NCBI GenBank assembly: GCA_029931535.1
Contig: JAQPZY010001555.1
Location: 4,123,001 to 4,187,000, forward strand
DNA: 64,000 nucleotides
Source: Margaritifera margaritifera
Lineage: Eukaryota; Mollusca; Bivalvia; Unionida; Margaritiferidae
Direction of reading: 5' to 3'
Shown here: positions 47,634 to 56,378 of the stretch, in pieces
How positions within the stretch are numbered: the first letter of the stretch is position 1
How the letters are laid out: each line of letters starts with the position of its first letter
Notes under the pieces: model-generated
Database searches by the model: none
Told to the model about the DNA's origin: nothing
The model's input: the letters and a program-made list of their open reading frames with translations, nothing else
Program-made: the position numbers and the translations under genes

Positions 47634-47654
47634 CGAATTGTAACATCCAAAAAA

Positions 47655-48104
47655 ATGTATCCAGTGTACCGAGGAGTGGCTCGACAACGAGGACATGGTT
47701 TAGGAGATATGTTAAAATCAGCTTTTCGGACGGTAGCTCCTATTTTGAAACCGATGGTGACTAGAGGATTTCATGCCTTAAAAGATGCTGCTTTGACACA
47801 AGGAAAAGAATTTTTGCAAAATGTCCTCATCGACAAACAAAATCCTAAAGAAGCTTTTATGAGAGCAGGCAAAAATGTGTTGATGACCACTGGTAAAGAT
47901 CTTTTAGGTCTCCGAGAAAATTAAATAAATACGCTTCACGCTTCAGGCTCTGGCATTACTTCACAGCAGCAAGGACAAGGTAGAAAGAGACGACGACGAC
48001 ATCGAAATCCTTTCAAAGTTCATAAAAGACCACACGGTAGTAGTTCCAGAAAGAATAGGAAAAGAAGAAGAACTGGTAGAGAATTAGGCGTGTTTGATTA
48101 TTAA
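47655..48104 (+). pseudogene. Small basic/amphipathic virion protein, one in-frame TAA
   Basis: 89 codons from ATG 47655 to TAA 47922-47924. The same frame then stays open to TAA 48102-48104 (150 codons). The start is MYPVYRG with RQRGHGLG, followed by an amphipathic helix (FRTVAPILKPMV) and a second helix (ALKDAALTQGKEFLQNVL). After the TAA come SGSGITSQQQGQG, poly-Arg, KRPHGSSS and an end in GVFDY. A Gly-rich start, amphipathic helices and a basic tail are the usual layout of a conserved Polinton late protein, compared with adenovirus membrane-lytic or core peptides. The basic tail reads as genuine coding sequence, so the TAA looks secondary. It follows the penton gene in the same frame. 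Confidence 0.75.
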
Positions 48105-48112
48105 CTGTGAAA

Positions 48113-49483
48113 ATGATGCACCGAGATTCTTGCGAATGTACCAAGTCCGAACTGGATATGTTTACCATGCCTCCCACCATGATGACGATGCAAGAATCCC
48201 AATGGGTGGAATTTCATCCTGTATCGTCTTTGTCGGATTCAGCTCCTATCGAATTTGAAATCAAAGGACAAACCGAAGATTACATCGATCTGAATGACAG
48301 CTACTTGTTCCTGAAACTCAAAGTGATCAAAACGGCGGACAACAGCCTTCCTGATGGCAATTCCAGAGTCACTCCCGTCAATAATTTCATGCATTCCTTG
48401 TTCAGTGGAATAGATTTGTACTTGAATAACAAACTGGTCAGCAGCAGTTTGGATACTTACCCTTACCGTGCTTACTTGGAAAATCTCTTGACGTACGGAA
48501 AAGAAGCCAAGAACACTCATCTGGATGCTTCAGTGGTCTGGAAACCTGACACCGCAGGAGAGAATACCTTCAACGACACAGAGGTGTCAGTACCGGCCAG
48601 GATTGAGGGTGCTGATTTTGATCATGCAAGAATAACTCCAGCAGAGCCGCACAATGTGGGATTTAACGACCGTCGAAAGAAAATCAGAGGGCACAGTTTA
48701 GAATTGATGGATCGTTTACATTTGGACATGTGGTTGCAAGACAAGTATTTGTTGAACGGAGTAGATGTACGCCTGAGACTGAATCGCAGTAGTACCTCTT
48801 TCCATTTGATGGCTAATGCTAACGAGTGGAAAACTGTCATCCAAGAAGCCAAACTTTACGTGCGACGTGTAGAAGTCTTACCAAAAGTAGCCAACGACAT
48901 CAGTCAATCCTTGAGCAGAACCACTGCTAAGTATCCTCTTAGACGTGTGGAAGTGAAAACCTTTACTGTGGCCACTGGACTCCGATCCATAGTCGAAGAT
49001 CACATCTTCCAAGGGCAGCTCCCAAAACGTTTGCTGCTTGGTATGGTCAGAAATTCAGCCTTCAACGGAGTCCACGATCAGAATCCGTTCCAGTTTCAGC
49101 ACTTCAACGTCTCCAAGGTAGAAGTCAGTCGAGATGGCAAGACCTTGTGTACCAGACCTTTTGAACCTGACTTTAGCGTCAACGCAAAAAATTACTTACG
49201 ATCTTACTTGACCCTGTATGAAGCCACAGGACAGTTAGGTACCAACACCAGCCACGGCATTTCGTACGAGGATTATGCAGGAGGGTATGCTTTGTGGGGT
49301 TTTGATTTCACTCCGGACCAAGGCAGCGATGAAGGACATTTCCACCCTATAAAATCAGGCCCCCTTCGAGTGGAACTTCAGTTTACAAATCCTCTACCTG
49401 AGACAGTGAACGTCGTCTTGTATGCAGAATTTGATAACACTCTAGAGATCAACAGCTTGAGAGAAGTCATTCTAGACTATTAG
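48113..49483 (+). CDS. PY: Major capsid protein (double jelly-roll)
   Basis: 456 residues from ATG 48113 (GTG 48107 is in frame upstream), ending TAG. The start LDMFTMPPT followed by SQWVEFHPV, then IEFEIKGQTEDYIDL and SYLFLKLKV, is the family signature. VNNFMHSLFSGIDLYLNNK and YPYRAYLENLLTYG follow, also family-typical, then beta-rich segments to the end. Hexon-like trimers of this protein build the icosahedral shell. The frame is fully intact, in contrast to the neighbouring penton. It is preceded by the basic protein gene, with only a few bases between. Confidence 0.95.
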   Translation: MMHRDSCECTKSELDMFTMPPTMMTMQESQWVEFHPVSSLSDSAPIEFEIKGQTEDYIDLNDSYLFLKLKVIKTADNSLPDGNSRVTPVNNFMHSLFSGIDLYLNNKLVSSSLDTYPYRAYLENLLTYGKEAKNTHLDASVVWKPDTAGENTFNDTEVSVPARIEGADFDHARITPAEPHNVGFNDRRKKIRGHSLELMDRLHLDMWLQDKYLLNGVDVRLRLNRSSTSFHLMANANEWKTVIQEAKLYVRRVEVLPKVANDISQSLSRTTAKYPLRRVEVKTFTVATGLRSIVEDHIFQGQLPKRLLLGMVRNSAFNGVHDQNPFQFQHFNVSKVEVSRDGKTLCTRPFEPDFSVNAKNYLRSYLTLYEATGQLGTNTSHGISYEDYAGGYALWGFDFTPDQGSDEGHFHPIKSGPLRVELQFTNPLPETVNVVLYAEFDNTLEINSLREVILDY

Positions 49484-49496
49484 AAGAAGAAAAAAG

Positions 49497-50061
49497 ATGC
49501 AGCACGAAGAACCTATGGAGATAGATGAGGGATTTTGTGAAGTGATTCAACAATCACCAACTACCACAAAGGATGATGATGATGACGAAGTCATTCATTC
49601 AGTACCTCGAATAGAAGAAAACAATTCAGTTCCTGTGTTTACTGGATTTATGGCTTGTCGATGGCCAGAACACGAAAAACAGTTAGTGACCTGTTATGCT
49701 CAGGAATTGAGTCCAATCATTAACAGTCTGATTAAAGAACAATGTTATGGATGTCAAAACGATCATCCCAGTCAGATACAACACGACAAAATGTATGATG
49801 ATGACAGGCGAAGAAAAATTGGATGAATATTTGGAAACGGCCTGGTCACAACTCTCGGATGAACACGTGTTGAGACAATGGTATAAAGTCTTGCAGAATT
49901 CTTCTTTTCCTCCACTTACTCCTCTGGAGATCAAACGGATCGAAGGACTCATTCATCAGAGTGCAGAACCTATCCGACGTGAATATTCGTGGAATTACAA
50001 GACAGATCCATTCAAGTTTAAAGTCAGGTGTGAATTGGTGACTCATTATTTCCATTGTTGA
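49497..50061 (+). pseudogene. Conserved Polinton protein with Cys/His motif, frameshifted
   Basis: An acidic N-terminal third (five Asp in a row near residue 26) is followed by FMACRWPEHEKQLV. Then comes a Cys/His cluster, QCYGCQNDHPSQIQHD, where the frame shifts near 49795. The second frame continues EEKLDEYLETAWSQL, a helical part and a basic-aromatic end, stopping TGA at 50061. The joined length is about 188 codons. A C-GC---H-SQ--H cluster of this kind occurs, from memory, in an uncharacterised protein next to the protease in animal Polintons. It may bind zinc. The function is unknown. Confidence 0.65.
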
Positions 50062-50071
50062 AGACAAAAAA

Positions 50072-50638
50072 ATGGATACCAGGGAACTTCATTACCTATT
50101 GAATCGTAGTTCCTACACTTCTTCTTGGAATCCTGTGGTATGTGCTAAAGATGAACTACCTCATCGTAAACCAAAAAACGTTCATGCCTATGTCATCAAT
50201 ACTGACGACAGTGATTTACCAGGAACCCATTGGATTGCCGTGTACTTTCCCAACGCTCACTGTGTGGAATATTTTGATTCTTATGGATTACCTCCCTTGG
50301 AAAAAGACATCATCGAGTTTATGAGAAGAAATGCCGTCTCAACTCGATTCAATAATGTGAGACTACAAGGATCTGATTCCATGGTGTGTGGACAATATTG
50401 TGTCCATTATCTTCATCAACTCAGTCTTGGATATTCCTTAGAACATTTACTGACTTATTTTGATAGTGACTATGTTAGAAACGATGCTAAAGTACAACAA
50501 TGGTTTTGTGAACGTTATGGTTATCTCTTGTCTTTAGCTCACAATCGTAGTGTGCATCAAAATGATGTCGATGTAGAAAGTTTGACATTTACTTTACCTT
50601 CCCAACGTTGTCAACCTTGTAAATATGTTCCTGTTTAA
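50072..50638 (+). CDS. PRO: Adenain-type cysteine protease (C5/Ulp1-like)
   Basis: 188 residues, intact. The catalytic set is visible: His53 in GTHWIAVYF, Asp69 in EYFDSYG, Gln99 in RLQGSDS, and Cys106 in MVCGQYC. The spacing (Gln to Cys of 7) matches adenovirus protease, and the length is as usual for Polintons. It cleaves virion precursor proteins at Gly-rich sites during maturation. Candidates in this element are the QRGG-F and GHGLG segments of the small late proteins. A tail rich in Gln/Pro/Cys closes the protein. It lies 10 bp after the preceding gene, with an AATAAA 49 nt after its stop. Confidence 0.93.
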   Translation: MDTRELHYLLNRSSYTSSWNPVVCAKDELPHRKPKNVHAYVINTDDSDLPGTHWIAVYFPNAHCVEYFDSYGLPPLEKDIIEFMRRNAVSTRFNNVRLQGSDSMVCGQYCVHYLHQLSLGYSLEHLLTYFDSDYVRNDAKVQQWFCERYGYLLSLAHNRSVHQNDVDVESLTFTLPSQRCQPCKYVPV

Positions 50639-50686
50639 TCTCTTGTTGAATGGTTAGTTTTTTTAATGTTAGAATAGTTATTGTTG

Positions 50687-50692
50687 AATAAA
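50687..50692 (+). terminator. Polyadenylation signal after the protease gene
   Basis: AATAAA 49 nt after the protease stop, followed by T-rich sequence. It closes the late gene block with ordinary polyadenylation, in contrast to the histone-type ends of the outer genes. Confidence 0.6.
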
Positions 50693-50867
50693 AACAATGT
50701 TATTGTTCTTTGAAAAAAAAATGGTGTTGTGTGGTTTTTTTATTGAATTTGAAAATAATAATTATGTTCTCTCTCTCTCTTTCTATCAATCTAAAAAAAA
50801 CTATCCCTCTTTTTTTCCCTCTATCTATGGTCTCCCTGTCGATCTGACACCTTACCATGTTTTCCAA

Positions 50868-50892
50868 CGCGTCCGCGCGTTATGCATATAAA
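50868..50892 (+). promoter_or_regulatory. Promoter of the 50969 gene
   Basis: GCGTCCGCGCGTTATGCATATAAA: a CG-rich block and TATAAA at 50887-50892, 77 nt before the ATG. GTCCGCGC also forms the terminal sequence of the element (51831-51838). Confidence 0.65.
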
Positions 50893-50968
50893 CCGGTACA
50901 CTGGCCAGTGTAGTCATTCTCGTTGACTCGTCAAGATCTCAACAGTTCCAAAAAGAAGAAAGAAGAAG

Positions 50969-51391
50969 ATGGCTGCCACCAAGATTACAAAGCTGAATGA
51001 AGCTATGGTTAACATTCAAAGAGTGAAGAATCATTTGATGGAGACCAACCCAGAGAGAAAGACGATGACTTTCATTCAAATGGCGCATGATCTAGTAGAA
51101 TAGGTCCTGAGAGAAGAAATACTTAGGGAAAGAACAGAATGGGAGGCAGCACAACGACTACAGCAGCAGCAGCAGCAAAGACAACAACAACAGCAGCAAC
51201 AGCAGCAACAACTTATGCAGCAGTCCAACAAACTATTTGAAGGCGAAGTCAGTTGCAAGATTGACTGTGAAGAATTTGCTTTCTCTTTCACCCGAAAGAG
51301 ACCTGCCTGTCTTAAAGCTGTGAGACCCATCGCTAAACGTGGCCGCCCTGCTGGAGCTACTTCCACGGCTACATCAACCCTAAGAAGTTAA
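50969..51391 (+). pseudogene. Gln-rich protein with histone-type 3' end, one in-frame TAG
   Basis: From ATG 50969 the frame meets TAG 51101-51103 after 44 codons, then stays open to TAA 51389-51391 (140 codons). The first part is helical (ITKLNEAMVNIQRVKNHL). The second has a charged helix (LREEILRERTEWEAAQRL), about 28 residues mostly Gln, then FEGEVSCKIDCEEFAFSF and a basic, Ala/Thr-rich end with KRGRPAG, an AT-hook-like core. It resembles the 33693 gene in layout (charged/Gln helix, NLS, histone-type hairpin) but not in sequence. It is probably an early nuclear protein. The TAG could be a C-to-T change of a Gln codon. Confidence 0.65.
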
Positions 51392-51410
51392 AAACAACCA
51401 CATAACTTCT

Positions 51411-51840
51411 TAAACCCAACGGTCCTTTTAAGGGCCACCCAATCTCTAGAAAAGATTACTACTCTCAAACTGCCATATCTATTTTGTGTTTTATATATAT
51501 GTTTTTGTAATGTTTTTTGTTTGTGATAGTCTACCCCACAAAAAATCCCTTCTCCCCTTGTATGTTTTGTGTTGTGTGATTGATATAAAAAATTTAAAAA
51601 GTAAAAAAAATAGGAATGGAATGGTGTGTGGATGTTTAATATAAAAAAATCTTTTTAAAAAAAGGGTTATGTGAGGTGTGTGAAAAGTTTAATATAAAAA
51701 AAAATTCAAAAAATAAAAAAATGGTTGTGTAGTGTGTGTAAGTTTTTTAAAATAAAAAAGTTTTTTAAAATCAAAAAAATAGGAATGGTATGATGCGTGT
51801 TTCATTTTTATCAAAACTAGTTTCTTTTAGGTCCGCGCTT
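51411..51840. repeat. Right terminal inverted repeat with internal ~65-bp tandem units
   Basis: Inverted partner of 32962-33246. Between about 51585 and 51815 it contains about four diverged units of ~60-70 bp with AGGAATGG, GTGTG and TTTAATATAAAAAA words. These explain its greater length. It ends GTCCGCGCTT. Confidence 0.8.
51421..51436 (+). terminator. Histone-type 3' stem-loop, site C
   Basis: GGTCCTTTTAAGGGCC preceded by CCCAAC and followed by ACCCA, with a U7-like purine box TCTAGAAAAGATT at about 51444-51456. The hairpin begins 29 nt after the TAA of the 50969 gene. The hairpin, cleavage-site flank and purine box all have the order and spacing of animal histone genes. Confidence 0.87.
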
Positions 51841-51846
51841 TTAGAG
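51841..51846. other. Candidate 6-bp target duplication, right copy
   Basis: TTAGAG directly after the terminal GTCCGCGCTT. The left copy is TTCGAG. Confidence 0.6.
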
Positions 51847-52690
51847 CCAGGGGTGATGGAGTGCAAACTCCGCGAAGCCTAGAATGACGTCCAACGAATG
51901 ACGTCAGACGCGTGGTAGTGGGGTGATGTTTTTTTTGGAGGGGTAAAATCCACAAACAGAATTAGATTCATCAGCTGCTAACATAATTCTCTAGCTATAG
52001 AACACTTTTAAATTTTATCATGGTACTTGTTGGTAAACACTGCGTAATTATAGCTCAGAGTGATTTGAACTTTTTAGTTGTGTTTCAGGCATAAAACATC
52101 GATATTTCTTCTTTGTTACCACTAGCAGTCATTTCTACTTTGACACTTTTCATGCACGTCTCTATCGTGCAAAAACTATCCGGAATCAACAGTCATTGTT
52201 TCGTTTTTGTTCTTCATGTAAATGAATATGCCATTTTTAAGTTCATGGGAAATATTGTAATACCCAACATCAAATTTTATTTTCTGCAACAATATCGATA
52301 AATCACAATTTCGGTTGTCAATCGGATTATTAAAATAAACTTCTCTCTCAGAAAGTCCTTCTATTATAATATAACCCTCCATTTGTATCGGATACATTTA
52401 AAGAGCAAAGTGTTATAGCTGTTCTGTATCTTTTCTTGATGAAAGGTCTGAAGAAGACGACGGTATAAAGAGAAAAGACTGATTTTTTATGAGTGAGAGT
52501 ATAGTCTTGGCACGAAATGCAGGGAACATTATGAAAGAATCCGAATGATCATGGCGAAAATGCGGATAACTCGGGTCGACCGATAAGGCTTGTATCTCAC
52601 TGATTCTGCCTGCTGAAATTAAAGTGACTAAAAAGTAGATCTTGTACTAGATGTTAGTCATAACGAAAGATATTGGTTTCACTGGTGTCT
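51847..52690. other. Host flank, no gene recognised
   Basis: A CG-containing stretch with two TGACGTC words (51884 and 51892-51899) is followed by AT-rich sequence without recognisable genes. Confidence 0.4.
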
Positions 52691-52699
52691 TATCCAATC

Positions 52700-54650
52700 A
52701 CATCTGAGCCTACAGAAGGTTTCTTTCGGACAAAGTACCAAAGCCATCGGTCGAGACATGTCGAGACTTGTCTGAAGTTAGGAGAACTCTTTGGCCTGGC
52801 CTATTTTCTCCCGTTCCATGGTGGCGAAACGTATCTTAAATCGTAGGATGCTAGCCCTTTCTCCCCGAAGAGTTATAGAATGAACCGAGGCCATTAAGGG
52901 AGAGATGTGTCTCTGCTTTCACCACTGAAAGAAAGCTCTCTATTTCTACACATGAAGCATTATCTTTGAGAAGGCTGACGGGGAAAGAAGCTGGGTAGCA
53001 ACAGGCCCTTATCTACTCGTGTTTTGTTTTTGGTAACTATCGGAAAATGGGACCACGCCCAGGAAAAGGTCTTGGATGAGGATTTCCTTCTTAGATGGGT
53101 ATTAAAAGAGCCCTTATTACATCTCTGCTCTCTTTTAAGAAACAATAAGTGTGCTCTGGGTAGCTGGACCTGCGAGAGGGTTGCCTCTTTAGCGACTGTG
53201 TACTGACTTATTCTATATGGCATTAGGTTGCCATCTGATGTCTGCCTTGTAATGGTCTTTCAGCAGCGCAGACGTGGATAAGAATGTCTCTCTTTCCTCG
53301 AGCTAGAGGGTAGCGGATACAACTATGGCACTGGAGAGGGAGTGTTCAGCTACCCTGTTGAGTACATGAGCCATATGACAGATGACTCCCGGATGTGTCT
53401 GTCAGCAAGGTTCTCAACCGAGAGGTTTGGGTTATTCTCAGATTGTTGAATTATAGCCATCGAGACTAAGTCGAGCATGGAGATAGTTGTTGCATGTCGA
53501 GGAAGGATTTCGCACAGAGGAAGGTTTCGACATTCCCAGGCCGGTGATGTCCCTGCCAAAAGCTAGGACTTCAGTGTGAAAGACTGGCGTGTGTGTCTTA
53601 TAGATAGCAAGGATGAAGTTTAACGGAAATCGTCGCTGCAAAATGAAAGTCCGTTCACGCTGGGGTCTTGGAGTTCCCTTTCGAAACAATGTAGAATGTC
53701 TGCGACAGGACAAGATTGGAAGCTGTTTGAAAGGATGCTGATCTTTCCCGCTTGAAAGATCTATGAATGCGGGAATTCTCTAGGAGACCATTGACGGAGC
53801 AAGAAGAGAAGGAAAACACTCTAGACTCAGAAGCAGGAAAACTTCTTCAATGGATTCATGGTAACCGAGTCCTCTCTGAACATCGTTGAAGGAACATTGC
53901 GCTTGTAAGTCTGTCTTCGAACTCGGAAGAATGGGGTGAAACCAAAGCCTTCTGTGGAGGTAGCGGCGACTTCGCTGGCAAAGCAGACTGTAGGGGACGG
54001 TGAACGAGGCTACGGGTACGTCCATGCTGGGACACGATGATCTCCAAGCATTAACTACGAGTTTCTGAGGAAGGAGAATCGCCGTAGCCGGTACTGGGTT
54101 GCAAGGAACCGGGCCCGGTGATGAACTTGTCTGGTGCCGGTTTGCGATACTTCCATGGGTTAGGTACTGGATAGTGTGAGATGATGATGCACCGAAGCTG
54201 GTGCCTGTTAAGCCGTGCGTCCGCCACAGAACCGGGGCTGGAACTGGCATGCCGGACGCTGTCTGTGTTTTGGATCAGGGACTGGGTACACTGGCAAGAC
54301 AGATAACTGTACTCAGTCACGGTAGAAGTATGAGTAGGTCGAGGTTGTGTTGGAGCGGGGTTGAACGTGATCTGGAATCGGCTGTCGTGTGGTGCCAAGT
54401 CCGGTACTGGCTATCGAGAAAATGATCACCATAGTTAGTGCTGGGGTCTGCATGTGATGATGAAATGACCAGGACTGGTCCAGGTGGGTTGCGACACCAT
54501 AATGGTGCTGGTCTGGTAGTCTTTGCTTTTATGGTACACTGTGGGCGACGGTGGTGCTGTAACTGGGTGGGAAGCCCGTGCTGGCAAAGATTGTCTGATC
54601 TTTTACTGAATGGGCGATCTTTCCACCTCCAATGACTATGTCAATAGGAA
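52700..54650 (-). other. GC-richer tract with decayed minus-strand frames
   Basis: Overlapping minus-strand frames (53780-54250, 54051-54398, 53350-53559, 53438-53713, 52960-53223) have a more protein-like composition than plus-strand ones. They include a Pro/Val/Ala-rich segment (PVPAPV), repeated CCAGTACC/CCAGCACC words (about 54070-54560), and HGRTRSLVHRPLQSALPAKS. The frames are broken by stops and shifts. I do not recognise a family. A decayed retroelement or an old gene relic is possible. Confidence 0.3.
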
Positions 54651-55439
54651 GTTGACGACCAAATCAGCTAATGATTGCGTCCGCATCCATGTGTATGAGT
54701 TTCTTGGCTCTCTCCTTATCCCAGGTCAATTGCTTGACTGTGACGGTCGCTCATATCTCTTTAGACCAGTGAGAGCGAACATCGCAACTATATTCTGAAC
54801 TACACCCCATGTACTTGATTTCAGGTGTGGTGATTACCCTCAGCTATCTTGACGCGCTTGCAAACCCCACATTTAATTCTGTCCATTGTTGTTATCTGTA
54901 TTTAGAGAAAGCAAAACAATGGTGTATGCACGTGAAATCAGTCACGCATCGCGTTGAGCTTACAATGAAGTGGACGTTAAAATTAAGAAATGATCTTATT
55001 TCTTGGAATAAATGGTCATTTATTTGATAGGACTTACAATAAAGGTCGAGTACTGGTGCCGATTAGCTTATCGAACGACAGAGGTAGACAATTGTAGTGC
55101 ATATTCATCTACCATTAAGAAACAGCAAGATTAAGATTGAAAATCGATGGAGTATACTTATCTGAGGTGAGAAAACTCCGAAAGATTGTTCAAACTGATG
55201 AGATGGCACAAATTCGACAGTATTTGCGAGACTTCTAGGTAAGAGCATGCTCAACAGCACAATTGAAAGTTCTAACGGACGACAGAGGGCATTAGACGAC
55301 AATCCCATTATACAAAGGAAGATCACTCTAGTTAGAAATCGCCATTTTAGCACTTTTGTTGCAACAACAAGTCCAAAAGACGCGGTGAACGTCTTTTTTA
55401 ACTTGGGAGGGCTGAATTTGCGAGGTAATGGATCTTCCC

Positions 55440-55990
55440 CCAACGAATTATGATCGGGTCACGTATTTGAATAAGAAATAGTATTATAGATAGGGTCAAG
55501 TGTCGGCGAGTGTCATACTAGTGATTCGAGAGACATTCGTCTGGAGACAATAGTATTGCTGACCGGATCCTGTGTCCGAGCTGGTCATGGCAGTCATCTG
55601 AGGGACATTCACCAATTGGCATTACTTTCCCCCCAATATTTGCTGTCTTCCAAAGTTAGGCTTACTCCGGCACTTGTGCTATTTCACAGATATATTGGAC
55701 TGAGATTGTATAAACAAGGGGCTATTAAAATGAAAACTGATTTGGGGACATTCAGTGTCGATACATTAAAAATAGAATATCAGAGAGAGGTTGAGGAAAT
55801 CGTTAGGCTTTGTACATCCTTAAAGCAGTGTCAATGTGTTTACAACAAACTCATTTTAATAGTGACTTCCCAAAACTGTGATACATTAGCAAATGAGACA
55901 AATACATTGAAAGGCTGAGGATAAAACCTCCGTAGTGCAATAGTAGCTGTTTAATAGCTCCGTAGTGCAATAGTAGCTGTTTAATAGGAT
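55440..55990. repeat. Unit of a macrosatellite-like repeat
   Basis: Words such as AGTATTATAGATAGGGTC, GACATTCGTCTGGAGACAATA and GAGGGACATTCACCAATTGGCATTA recur at 60.6-60.8 kb and 62.3-62.9 kb. A 30-bp word, CTCCGTAGTGCAATAGTAGCTGTTTAATAG, stands twice at 55927-55986. A diverged copy lies at 62425-62462. Confidence 0.7.
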
Positions 55991-56221
55991 CGGCTGACAC
56001 TTGAAGCAAAAACAACGTGTACGAGGGGGTATTTGAAAAGTTCTGAATATTTTAATATTTTGTGAAAACCTTTTGCTTCTCTTAACCTGTCAATATATTT
56101 AATTTCAATCGATAGATAAAATACCGCTCTATAAAATGATCTGCAACTGCACGTCCAGCACGCTGGGCAACTGTAGATGTATGCGTCTGATTTTACATAG
56201 GTAAAGGACAATGGCGTAAAA

Positions 56222-56378
56222 ATGTCGGAAAAGAAAAACAGTGCTGCTACTGAGAAAAGAGCTTGCTGTGAAATCTGGAAGTTCTTATCGTACTCTCTGA
56301 CTGATATGAAGGCCGACTTGGATAACGTTTCCGGATGTAATTCTCTGCCCTATCCTACAATTTTGAGGTCGTTTCATC
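56222..56378 (+). pseudogene. Mariner transposase relic, 5' part
   Basis: The N-terminal part of the transposase, from ATG 56222 through EIWKFLSYSLTDMKADLDNV. The solo LTR insertion cuts it at 56379. Confidence 0.85.

Larger units (their letters stand above)
32962..51840. mobile_element. Polinton/Maverick-type virus-like element, 18.9 kb
   Basis: Bounded by inverted AAGCGCGGAC ends and long diverged inverted repeats, with a candidate 6-bp duplication. It encodes polymerase B, chromodomain integrase, packaging ATPase, adenain-type protease, double-jelly-roll capsid protein and penton, which together define Polintons/adintoviruses. Capsid, ATPase and protease frames are intact. Polymerase, integrase, penton and several small genes carry frameshifts or stops, so this copy is probably inactive. 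Nearly all genes run on the plus strand. Two minus-strand genes (33259-33453 and 34665-35102) face the plus genes from divergent promoters near the left end. Confidence 0.93.

Noticed and set aside
32962..51840. Alternative genetic code (TAA/TAG as Gln) for the whole element
   Set aside because: Several genes (protease, ATPase, integrase, 43938 gene) end plausibly at TAA, with promoters or starts right after. The element also has frameshifts that no code change explains.
51825..51850. GCGCTTTTAGAGCC at the right end as a fourth histone hairpin
   Set aside because: The right arm AGAGCC fits, but the left arm CCGCGC does not pair with it. There is no ACCCA flank, and it coincides with the element terminus.
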